DNA of 64,000 bases from Nectonema munidae. Taxonomy: Eukaryota; Nematomorpha; Nectonematoida; Nectonematidae. Shown here piece after piece: positions 53,763 through 64,000 of the stretch (its first letter is position 1; every line of letters starts with the position of its first letter). The notes beneath the pieces are model-generated. The model searched no databases, had not been told where the DNA came from, and saw only the letters and a program-made list of their open reading frames with translations. The position numbers and the translations under genes were made by a program. The stretch lies in NCBI GenBank assembly GCA_030549495.1, contig JAUIRK010000905.1, forward strand, positions 191,001-255,000, read 5' to 3'.

Positions 53763-54555
53763 AGGGGCAATAAAAGTTGACCTATAAATCCTTCAAAAAT
53801 TGACCTAGCGACTTCAAAAAGTTAACTTTATTTGTAAAAAAATTGACCGAAAAATACTTCCATACTTTTCCCAAAGTATTATTATTGTAAGACACCATCT
53901 AATATTTTAAAGAATTCTTTTTGAAAAGGCACGATCTTTAGACAAAAGCTTTTTAATCACTACAATTTATATTTCCCTTCTCGGTTGCCTGTGCTATAGA
54001 AGAGTATATTATATGCGTAGCAGTGGCGGATCCAGAAATTTCTTATAGGGGGGGGGGGGGGCGAAATCTATTCAATTTTGCTAAAAGTCTTCAGAATGAA
54101 AGCTGTATTATGTCTTTTGGAATCACTAATTACCTGTTTTCATATTTTTAACATTATTTTGTCATGAATAAATTGCAAAACTTATTTTTTTATACATGTA
54201 AGGGTAATTTTCGAAACCATTTTTCATAGGAGGGGGGCCCATGAGGCTCCCCCCCTTGGATCCGCCACTGATGCGTAGATATACTTCTTTTTCATATGTT
54301 TATGATTTCCTTTTCCATGTAGTTTCTCATGCCACATTAACGAAGAAGTCAAATTGTTTTTTCTATATTAAAAATGATCTGTCAAAGAATTATAATAATG
54401 AAATAATCAATTTTTTACAAAAAGTTATATTAAAAAAGTTGACCTAATAACTTGTACTTGTTTTACACAAACTTTATAAAATATGACAATTTAAGTGTTT
54501 TAGAATAAGTAGTATTAAAAATCAAAAGTTAATTTTATTGACTTTTAATTGCCCT
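53763..54555. mobile_element. hAT-like element hosting a nested MITE (793 bp)
   Basis: AGGGGCAATAAAAGTTGACC at the left and TGACTTTTAATTGCCCT at the right are inverted. Flanks AGTCATTT (53,755-53,762) and AGTCATTA (54,556-54,563) match at 7 of 8. Internal TTGACC motifs repeat near both ends. The MITE at 54,020-54,270 inserted into it later. Confidence 0.75.
54020..54270. mobile_element. hAT MITE, CAGTGGCGGATCCAG family, copy 1 (251 bp)
   Basis: It starts CAGTGGCGGATCCAG and ends TTGGATCCGCCACTG. The exact 8-bp duplication ATGCGTAG lies at 54,012-54,019 and 54,271-54,278. A poly-G run follows the left end. Nested in the element at 53,763-54,555. Copy 2 is at 58,020-58,292. Confidence 0.93.
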
Positions 54556-54563
54556 AGTCATTA

Positions 54564-57500
54564 TGTATGACAAAGTTTGTTTACTTGTAACTTAAGACTT
54601 AGGGTGTCTTAAAGGATGAATAAGATTTAATAATTGTAATTTTCGCTAATACTGAGAATAAGAGTAGTAACCAAACTCTAGATTGAAGTAAAAATTTATT
54701 TAGAAAAAACAAATTATTTTTGTTAAATAAAAAATTCATGATTCTTCAGGGAATAAAAGGCTGAAATAAATATTGAGGAAAAAATAAAACATCTTTCGCT
54801 CTGAAAGACTGTTATTTTAAACTACAAGAAGCTTTTGATTTCAGATTTTATATATGAACAAAGCTCTTTGATTACACAAAAATAGACCAGAGATAATTTT
54901 CTTACTAAACCATACATAATTTATAACTCACAATTCGTGGTTTTTTACAAAGTAAAAAATATATAATCTTTTAAATATTTTTAACTATATCTGATCTGAA
55001 ATTTTGAAACGCTCGTAAACATTTACGGAGGAGTACTTAAAAATTTTGAACCAAGTTTAGATAACTCCATTACGACAGAAAATAAAGAAACAATAATTGC
55101 AAGACTGAATTGTCTTTACCTTATTATATACAGTATTTTGTCGATTAATTATTCAAGTTTTTAAAAACAATATTGTCTGACCTTAAAGATCCATTTTAAG
55201 TTCAGCAATACTATTTTGGTACATATTTTAAATGGTATTATTATATTGCATAAGTATGCCACACGATATTTTAGGTTTATGATTATTCATCTAAATCTTG
55301 GGGCAAATTTAAATATTTTTATCCATGTTAGAAAAATAGCATGACGTTTGCCTCGTTTACTTAGTTCAAACTACATATTCAAATTCAGTGTAGCTAAACC
55401 TTTTTTCACACTTAAAATATGTTTTTATAAAATATTATATTGTTAGCATTTTATTTTAAAGTTTCATAAACACGTAATAAAGTTTCTTCTTTGTCATCTC
55501 ATTCAAAATGTAAATCAAATTGCAAATTTTTCGAGGAAAGACTGATGCAATCACCCAGTTAGAAATAAAAACGTATGAAATGAATATTCTACCAACATGC
55601 TTTGCTAGGATTTTAAGCTGTCGTTCAATTAATTTTTATAATTCTAATCAATCAGAATTAAAAATAAAACACATGATAAAATTGGAAAAGTTCTAACGAT
55701 TGGTTTTGCAAAAATAAAACTAGAAAGCCTATAATTCCAGATTCAATATCAATTGAGACAATACAGTAGCAAAAAACTAATGTAAAAGTAATGAATGAGT
55801 GATTGTGTAGATACTAGAGTTGGGCCGATATCAGAACCGTAATCAATTTAAAATAAAAATCAGGCCTAGGCAAACAAAAAAGATTGCTGGAATACATCAG
55901 AACGAGCAGTTTCGAGGAAAACTAAAAATTGAGCTCTAGAGTACCGTCGCTAACGAGACAACACAATTAAATGACAATTCGTATACAGATTAGAAATTAC
56001 GCGTAGAGAAAATTCATACGGACAAAAATCATGTACATTTACCCTTTAGTATCTGAGAACTGACAAACAACGATATGCATATTTTAGCAAATCATGCATC
56101 AATAGAGATGATGATCAAGTAAGCTATTAGAATGTCCATAGCTAGCTAAACTCGCCTGTAAATATCTACAAATGTTTTTTTACTAATCAGAATCCAAAAA
56201 GGTTTCTAATACCACAAAAATTTTTTAAAAAGCATATCTTATCTACCTACGCTAGTAATGGAAAATAATTCAGAAAAAATGAAATGAATCATTCGAAAGT
56301 ATTAGTAGGTTGTAGTGTTCGTGTTGATCTGCTTTCGAGACGAGTCAAGCTAAACTTTTCACCTAGTTTAAGAGGGTCAGTTTGTTTTATGTCAGAATTT
56401 AAATTGTGTTATTTAGCTTTAAGCCAAAAAGCCACGTGCCTAACGTCGGCAGGGCATTATACCATTCACACTTGCGAAAGAACGAATCCGATCCATAAAT
56501 TCTGATCAATATTCTTTGTATACCTTTTTACGTAAAGAGCGAGTGACGTAAATTGTGAGTGAACTGGACAAAGACAAAAGTGAGTTCTTCATGCTGTCCA
56601 CTGATTAAGTAAATATACTTAAAGTGTTCAGAAATACGATGGAAATAGTGGTTTTAGATAGAGGCTCGCATCGTGAGGGGAAATAAATTTGAACTCTCCA
56701 AATGGGATATCTGTATTCCAATTATTTCAGATTTTTCATATTACCTTTTTTCTTTCAAGGCCAAGTTAACTTTAATTAACTTTAGTTTATAATTTAATTT
56801 AAATGAATATTTTATTTCACGTATATTTGATATAATAGAGAATTTAAATTTGAGCCATAATTCAAAATAAAGCAAGATTAATTATGAAGTCGTACAGAAT
56901 TTGTAGGAATCTAAAAGAATTCTTTACAGCCAATGAGCGAATAAAAAAAAATTTCGAAGTTGTTTTCTATGAAAAAAATTGTTATGATCAGCATAACATA
57001 CTTTTTTGCCAAAATTGTTACAATGATGTACACTTTTTTTATACTTGTTTTGTAGGACCAAATTTATTTTAGAAAACTGAAAAATACATTTCAAGCGTAA
57101 TAGTATATCAGTATGCATTTCTAAATTATTTTATTTTTCATTGTATTCATTCAAAAAAAGTTAGCTCATGGTATTTTTTTAAATTTCAGGAATAAAATGG
57201 ACAACTTAGAGAACGAGAATAGGTGATATATTTTGTAAACAGCATTTTATAAGCATTGTTGTAATATTTTTTCAATGGAATTATGAGATCACAGGATTTA
57301 TCGCTTCAAATTATTTTGAAGCTGTAAAAAACGTCATCGGGTTTATCAAGTATTGTATTGCGTATTTTGCTAATGAGATATATTAGTCTCTTTTTATTGC
57401 ATAGACCTTGCGTTCAATTATAAGCAAAGAGTTTTCAAGTGGTTACAGATAACAACATTGATTTATTGAAACTGTGACATTTAACATACGCTCTAGCATG

Positions 57501-58011
57501 TACAAGCTAATCAGTGTTAAAAAATTAACCATTATAGAAAAACTAATCTTATTTTCAAAAAAAACGTTAAATTTTAGAAAGAAAATACATTATGAAAAAG
57601 TTTAGAATTTTACAAATGGTGTAAAATTGTTGATTTATCATTTGTGTTGAAAATCTTTTCAAATTGTTACTTTTAACATTAAAGTATTGAAATGAACAGG
57701 GTAGTCATTTTTAAAATAATTTTCGTCAAAACACAAGGCTTGCTCAGGCACTGTACGGACAAGCGGTGATTATTATCTCTATTGATTACAGTAGCTGCAA
57801 GGGTTAAATTAACGTAATAAAATATAGAGGTTGAGATAAATGCTTCGATTTATCTGCTAAATATAATCGAGATATTGGTTTTATTTAATGTTTTGGTTTT
57901 TATCAAGATTTCTTTAAATAGTTCGTAATGTTTTTAAACCTTCCTTAAAAGTTTTGTTGATAAAAAAGTAGGTAAATTCTTAATTTTATTTACGAAAGTA
58001 AATTGTTTTGG
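54564..58011. other. Gene-poor stretch
   Basis: 3.4 kb of AT-rich DNA without a recognised gene or element. The ATG-led frame at 56,284-56,505 lies in slightly GC-richer sequence but has no family. Frames at 56,884-57,118 on both strands are mutual shadows. Confidence 0.5.
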
Positions 58012-58019
58012 CTTTTAAG

Positions 58020-58292
58020 CAAGTGCGGATCCAGGGGGAGGGGGTGGTGGGCTCATCGGTCTAGGCCCCCCTATGAATAATGGCTTCGAAAATTACCCGT
58101 ACATGTAAAATTAATTTTTGCAATTTATTCATGACAAAATAATGTTAAAAAATGAAAACATAGGTAATTAGTGATTCTAAAAGACATAATACAGCTGTCG
58201 TATTCTCTGAAGACTTTTAGCAAAATTGCAAAAAAAAATTAGATTTCGCCCCCCCCCCCCCCTCCTATAAGAAATTTCTGGATCCGCCACTG
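58020..58292. mobile_element. hAT MITE, CAGTGGCGGATCCAG family, copy 2 (273 bp)
   Basis: Inverted relative to copy 1 at 54,020. The right end is CTGGATCCGCCACTG; the left end is slightly altered (CAAGTGCGGATCCAG). The exact 8-bp duplication CTTTTAAG lies at 58,012-58,019 and 58,293-58,300. It contains a poly-C run near 58,250. Confidence 0.92.
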
Positions 58293-58469
58293 CTTTTAAG
58301 CAAGCTATATCACTAGGTACTGCTGAAACACCAAATTTAAAACTGCTCAAAAATAATTCTAAAATGTTCTTTCAACCCTTTTATTAGTGTTGGGCTAAAT
58401 CTTTTCGCTCAAGTATTATCTCAGATATTTATAAGTTTTTATAAATATTTTTAATGTTACATATATATT

Positions 58470-58960
58470 TCAACTATGCTGAATTCAGTGGTGTTATTCA
58501 TTTTTTATGAAAATCAATCAAACCTATCAAAAAATTAATTTATATATGACAAAAAGAAACTTTTTATCTAAATAATTATATAAAGTTTTTTACACATATA
58601 TACCAATTTTCAAGCATGCTGAATTTAGCGAAACTTTTTATCTAAGTAATTATATAAAATTTTTTACACATATATACCCATTTCCAAGCACGCTGAATTC
58701 AGTAGTGATGTTCATTGTTTTAACTCAATCAAACCTGTCAAAAAATTAATTTATCTCAAAAAGAAACATTTTATCCGAATAATTTTCAAAAAAGTAGTAA
58801 TAAAAAAAGTTGTATTATATAAAGTAGAAATAATATATGACAGCTCATGTCAAAATTAAAATTTTTATTCTTAAAAAAGTTTTTTATTCATTTCAAGTAT
58901 GTAGAATTTAATGGTGATGTTCTTTTTTATGAAATCAATAAAAGCAGTCAAAAAATCGAT
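58470..58960. repeat. Diverged tandem array around a GCTGAATTCAG motif
   Basis: Units beginning with ATGCTGAATTCAGTGG-type sequence recur at about 58,479, 58,616, 58,690 and 58,897. They share CAATCAAACCTATCAAAAAA and ATATAAAGTTTTTTACACAT blocks. Unit length varies (about 73-200 bp), so some units are shortened or extended. Confidence 0.7.
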
Positions 58961-59715
58961 TAAACCTGTAAATCAATGTCAAATATATAAACTTCAAAAT
59001 AAATTTTACTTGAAGTATTTCTCTGATAATTATTTTCTTAATTTATTTAATAAACCAATTTCACTTGTCAGTAAATTACGTATCACGATAGAAACTCCAT
59101 CTTTTTGGCTACAAATTCGTTATCGGTCCGTAGACTCTATGTAATATTTTTTATACGTGTTTGAAAAATTTTTTATAAGGATTTATTTTGAACAGATTTT
59201 TTCCTCTCTCAAAGTATTCTGATTAAAAAAATCTTCTTGATGATCTAATTCTCACATATAGGCACCTGTGCAATTTTTGATAAATCTGATTATTAATTTG
59301 ATTAATCTATAATTCTGATTATAGATTTAAATATTTTTCATTTGTAAAAGAGGAACTTCTTTTTCACAGTCAAAACCTTTTTTGAAGCACCCAATATTAG
59401 ATAATTACACATCTTACTAGTTCATTAGAACATGGTAGATGATCTTCCATTTTTTTTATCACACGTTCTCTTTTTGATTAGTTTTCAAGTTGTTTCCTTC
59501 TCTCATACCAATCTTCAAAACATTTTATTTCAAAATATTTCATACTCAAGATGATTGAAGAAAGTATTATAGGCCAAAATATACAAAAAAAAAAATATAT
59601 TTTTACTATATAACTAATATACAATGATTTTTTGAATTTTATTACAGAAATGATGATGAAAGACTTACATGACTAAATCAATTGCCACTTCCAGATATTT
59701 TTAACCGTATTAGCC

Positions 59716-60195
59716 GATTTGGTATAAAAACAGATATTTTATTTTTTTGAAGAGAGTATCTAGAAGTAAACCGCAAATCTTATTGAAGCTTTAAGATATT
59801 TTAAAACCATAAATGCCATATGTGAGTCCAAAAATGAAACAAGTTTCTTCCATTTGGCATATAGACAGATATTTTATTTAAATTTCAAAAATATTTCTGT
59901 AGACATTAGACATAAATCGAACATTTGATTGACATTTGATTAACACTGACAGTAAAACCTTTAAATGCGAAAACTGCTTCCAGGAATGAAACCATCATGA
60001 TCTATTTGGTATAAAAACATATATTTTATGTAAAATTTGAATCAATATTTTGGAAACAAATTTTAGAACTAAACGTAAATTTGATTGATACTTATAGATA
60101 TTTTCAAATCCTAACTGCAAAAATTGAGTCCATAAATGAAATTAGCATGGTTGATTTGGCATAAAAATATATATTTCATATAAAATTTGAGATAT
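59716..60195. repeat. Diverged tandem array, period about 150 bp
   Basis: Four copies begin with TTTGGTATAAAAACAGATAT-like sequence at about 59,716, 59,857, 60,003 and 60,158, at spacings of 141, 146 and 155 bp. Shared inner blocks include a TTGATTGA motif and TTGAGTCCA followed by AAATGAAA. The last copy is cut short. Confidence 0.75.
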
Positions 60196-60199
60196 ATTT

Positions 60200-61880
60200 A
60201 CGCCCCCAGCACTAATAGGCTTTAACCAATTCTTAAGATTTTAATTAAATATGGAAAGTTCTTCAAGCAGTTAATTATCACAGGCATATGGAGGCTGTCT
60301 GACAGACTCAATCTTTATTTTAGGGGCTCCAATTCATAAAACAAAATTAAATTTTATGCTGAATGAGTGATATGAAATAAGCTCAGATTGGTTCCTATCT
60401 CTAAAATGCTTCACAAGACTGTAAATTTCAGAGAAATGTGTTCGCCAAACTTACGAAAGTTATTTGTTTGTCAACGCACTAGCATAGGGAATGCCTAGCG
60501 AGAGCCTAGATATGTTCAATATATTTTTCAAATTACGCGATATTTTAGAAACAAATCTCAGAATAATCAAATATTACATTTCTTTATCATGTTTGTTTTC
60601 AAAATAAAACAAACAGTATCAGATAATAGATTTTTATTGAATGAGTGACCAATTAATTATTGTACTTTTTGATTAATGAATTTGATTTTATTTATTATAA
60701 ATTAAAATATGTAAACCATTTTTGGACAAATATAAAATTTTCTTTAATTTTTTTATTATATATTTTCTTATTTAGCTTAATGGTTTATAAGATATTTGAG
60801 AAGTAATTTAGATATTTATGAATGATTTACACATTAAATATTAAAGAATTATTTGTAAGTTTCGAAATGGAAATACATTTTCATTCACAATAAGAAGATG
60901 AAAATATATGGAAATTTTGAGAATGTTGATAAAGGCCGTATATAGAAAAAAAATTTACCCATGAACGTACATTTTTTTTTAAATATTTTATATAGGAAGG
61001 CTAATAAAGGCTTAATTATAGTTCCACTCGTATTACACAAAGATTGTAAAATGATATCTTACGGATAAGAATCAAGGATACAACTCTCCTTTGATATGCA
61101 CTGATATACTGAAAAAAACCATCTACAATTTATTCCTCGCAGAGTAAAGTTGTTTAATAAATATTTATTACATTTTAAAAATAAAGGTGATTAAAATTGA
61201 AAATTTTAACGTTGTTAAACTGCATCTTTTTAATTTACTCCTCAAAATTAAAAATTGAGAAAGACGAGATAAAGTTAATCTATTTTTTTAAACAACGAGT
61301 AATTACTAATGTATTCAACAAAGTTCCGTTAAAATGTCCTGTAATCAATTAAATGATGTAAATTTGTATTGTAATCTTTTTCTTTGTTCAAAATAGTTTC
61401 TCGTTTCTTCATTTCTTCGGTATTCCATCTTTCAACGCAAACATCTCTTCTTCATGTTTCTCGAAACTATTTACTTTTTATTAGCAATTGCAAGTTTAAC
61501 CTTGATTTTAATTTTTTCCAATACGAATATATCGTTCTTATATGTTTATACACATTTTTTATTTGAGTGTGACTATTTGAATCTTGTGAACATTCTGATT
61601 TTAAATTTTTTTATAATCTTTGTAAAAACTTGTAGTATCTTGAAACTAAATATCTTACAATTTTAGGGTAGGATTCCACATTTGATGTAAAGAAAAAAGA
61701 ATTTTTGAAGAAAACAAATTCTATTTATATTATAACATCTATGAATAAAAGGTGTTTATTTATTAGTAAACTGAAATCAATAAAAACAGTCTATTGAAAT
61801 GAAAAATTAGAAAGACTATATTTAATAAGGTTTACTGACAAGGGCGATTTAAAAGTAATAAAACATAAATTTTATAAAAT
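60200..61880. other. Gene-poor stretch
   Basis: AT-rich sequence. The overlapping frames at 61,384-61,666 are hydrophobic, compositionally biased and unsupported. Nothing else recognised. Confidence 0.5.
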
Positions 61881-62540
61881 TTTAAAGACATCCATTCAGG
61901 AGAGATGCAATAAGAATGATTTTAGTGACTTTGCAAAAAATCCGAAGAATGGGAGAAAAGCATACAATCAAGATCCAAAATAGATCTAAATATTGAAGAA
62001 AATGGAAAAAAACAATCGTTTAACAATAAGAAAATTTGGTTGTTCAAAATTATATTGTAGAAAAAGTTGATAAATTTTGTTACTTGAAAGACAGTTAATA
62101 ACAGGTGTCAGCAGTGCAATTGATTTCAGATGTGGATGGAATAAATTCAAAAGTTTTTTGTGCTTGGTTTATTGTTCATGCGTGAGATCTGTCTTATTAT
62201 GGATTTTTTTGAGAAAACTACTAATAAATGAGAATGTTAAGAATGATTGGTGGACTAACTTTGAAAGATGAATTAAGTAGATATTAGAAATTTAACAGGC
62301 GTGATTGATATCAACAAAATTATAAAAACAGACTGAGGTTTGGACATATTTCCAGAAGAAATAGTGGCGAGATTATAAAGGATGCTTTAGTATTAAGTTT
62401 CGGTAGAAAAGAGAAAGGTAGACCTAACTAACTTGGATGAAACATATTAAGAAGGATATGAAAAGTTTAGGACAAAGGGCAAAGGAGTTTAAAATTAATG
62501 AAAGAAGAAACGCAAAAAATGGTCCCGTGCGTTGTTATTC
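61880..62540 (+). mobile_element. LINE relic, C-terminal reverse-transcriptase region
   Basis: Plus-strand blocks in the usual order of non-LTR retrotransposon C-termini: KFCYL near 62,070; DFRCGWNKFKSFL at about 62,128-62,160; CVRSVLLW near 62,175-62,205; MRMLRMIGGLTLKDELS near 62,228-62,275; then LRFGHISRR near 62,335 and GRKEKGRPN near 62,402-62,430. The last two correspond to the RLRWFGHVxRR and GKRxRGRPxxxW signature. Frames shift between blocks. No 3' tail or duplication was identified, and the 5' part is missing. A clade cannot be assigned. Confidence 0.7.
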
Positions 62541-62639
62541 ATAGAGAAAACAATTAAATATAACATGGTTGAAAAAATGTAAAGTTACTGAGAGGCTGCC
62601 ATGATCGTTATTGTCGACAATCTAAAAATATTTTCATCA

Positions 62640-62995
62640 AATTTAAAAAAAAATAATTTTCCAACTAGGGTTATGCAACAAACGTTGGTGGATATTTCAT
62701 AAGTTTCACTTTATACCAAGAACAACTTCCATAAATGCTGAATTTGTTAAATCACTCTTTGATATAAAAAAATAATTGCATGGCTTTGTGATGAAACACA
62801 TCAGAATTTTGTTGCTGCCATTACCATCTTCTTATTTAGTTGAATGTGGTTTTAGTGCAGTAAATATATTGCTTTCGAAAAAAAGAAATCGATTGGATAT
62901 TACTAGACGAGGAGATTTAAGACTCAAATGAACCAAACTAGCACCTGATATAAATTGCATCTGTAGCGAGCATAGCGCACAAGTATCTCATTAAC
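62640..62995 (+). mobile_element. hAT transposase C-terminal relic
   Basis: Plus-strand code at about 62,805-62,995 reads LLPLPSSYLVECGFSAVNIL, then KKRNRLDITRRGDLRLK and LAPDINCIC. This is the dimerisation block of ZBED5/FAM200-type hAT proteins (usual form SYLCEAGFSA...KYRNRLDVE.DLRLKLS...PDI). A stop interrupts it. No ends were found. Confidence 0.7.
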
Positions 62996-64000
62996 GGTTA
63001 ATTTATAATCGGGTGACAGTTATTCAATACTCTTGAAAGGTTTATAATTCATTGTTCGTAAAAAATGCAAAATAAATTATTTTATTTGTTTATATTATTT
63101 CCATTTTGAGTTTACGAAAATTTAAGAGTTTGTTCACGTAAAATAAGATCAAATTTTGAATGAGTAAAAAATAAATAATTAATATAACAAAAAATTTTGC
63201 TCTTATAAGGTAATTAAAATAAAATTATACTATAATATAAGTTTTGATTTTATTAAATTTAAATCAAAAATTCTATTATTAATTTGACAATATAAAATTG
63301 TAAAGGGCTTCTTTGTCAAGTGAAATATGGAAAACAAATTAAAACGAAATAGATGCAATTCCAAAAAGTAAAGGAATTGTGCTAATTCACAACACTTACA
63401 TTAACACAAAGAAAATATTCTTAAAGCTGACAGTTTGCATTCTTTTCACCCTACTATGCAATCATCTTTGGTAAAAAAGCCAAACAATTAGGGACCCATG
63501 GTTCAAAAGCAGAAAATAAAAGAAGCTGGTTTAAAATGGTTATTTTAAATACAACAAAAACGCTAATAAACATAAAAATCTTTTGGTACAACTTTTTTTA
63601 ACAATTAACAAAAACATAAGCAGAACCTGTTATAGTTGAAGGAAAATTCTTTTAAAATATTAGTCATCAGATGTTGAAACTGTAAATAACAAATTATTCC
63701 ATTACTCCTTTTCTTCAAATGTTGAATCGTTGTCTATAATCGTCTTAAAAACTTGAGACACTAAGAAAAACTTGCAATGAGGTCCTCCAAAAATAGGAAA
63801 ATATTTTCAGGAAGATGATCTAGAAATATCCTGTACACGAATATCTAAAGATCAATATAAAGGTATAATTATAAAACTAACTTTAAAAATGCTAATAGAC
63901 TGTAAAATGAGTTTCAGAGATAAGATTTTAATACAAACATCGTTGGATAATGTAAAAATATGAGTACTTCAACAAATAAAATAAAGACACTAATATAAGG
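62996..64000. other. Right edge, nothing recognised
   Basis: AT-rich sequence. I could not identify a gene, exon or element. Confidence 0.5.

Noticed and set aside
58470-60195. CRISPR-like array
   Set aside because: Units are long, diverged and contiguous without spacers, and the host is eukaryotic.

Overview
This window looks like animal nuclear DNA from an AT-rich, repeat-rich genome. Genes are split by long introns, coding density is low, and dead DNA transposons fill most of the rest. The eRF1 C-terminal half reads closer to insect eRF1 than to vertebrate eRF1, judged from memory of those proteins. One relic at about 3.65-4.45 kb belongs to a multi-copy ORF family I know from arthropod genomes. 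An arthropod is my best guess, possibly a repeat-laden crustacean, but the species cannot be fixed from the sequence alone.

Layout. At 1-12.9 kb on the minus strand lie the first five coding exons (218 codons) of GMP reductase; the rest of the gene runs off the left edge. From 12.9 to 21.4 kb is a gene-free spacer with hAT transposons. From 21.6 to 37.7 kb on the plus strand is a complete 11-exon gene for translation release factor eRF1, 437 codons. Its first intron (9.5 kb) carries a dead piggyBac and several MITEs. From 40.4 to 38.0 kb on the minus strand is an 815-codon single-exon RBM12-like protein with five RRM-type domains, meeting eRF1 tail to tail with 261 bp between stop codons. From 40.5 to 64 kb no gene could be named. 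This part holds a Tigger/pogo relic, hAT copies and MITEs with clean target-site duplications, two diverged tandem arrays, a LINE relic, and one possible split gene end at 42.33-42.66 kb.

The three host genes are unrelated in function: purine salvage, translation termination and RNA binding. There is no operon-like logic. GMPR and eRF1 are divergent across about 8.7 kb; eRF1 and RBM12 are convergent with nearly abutting poly(A) signals. The most informative structure is in the repeats. At least eleven elements have terminal inverted repeats, and eight of those are bounded by matching 7-8 bp duplications of the hAT type. Two near-identical copies of a TTAA-flanked MITE lie 27 kb apart, and two MITE families have inverted copy pairs. 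I found no convincing novel biochemical system.
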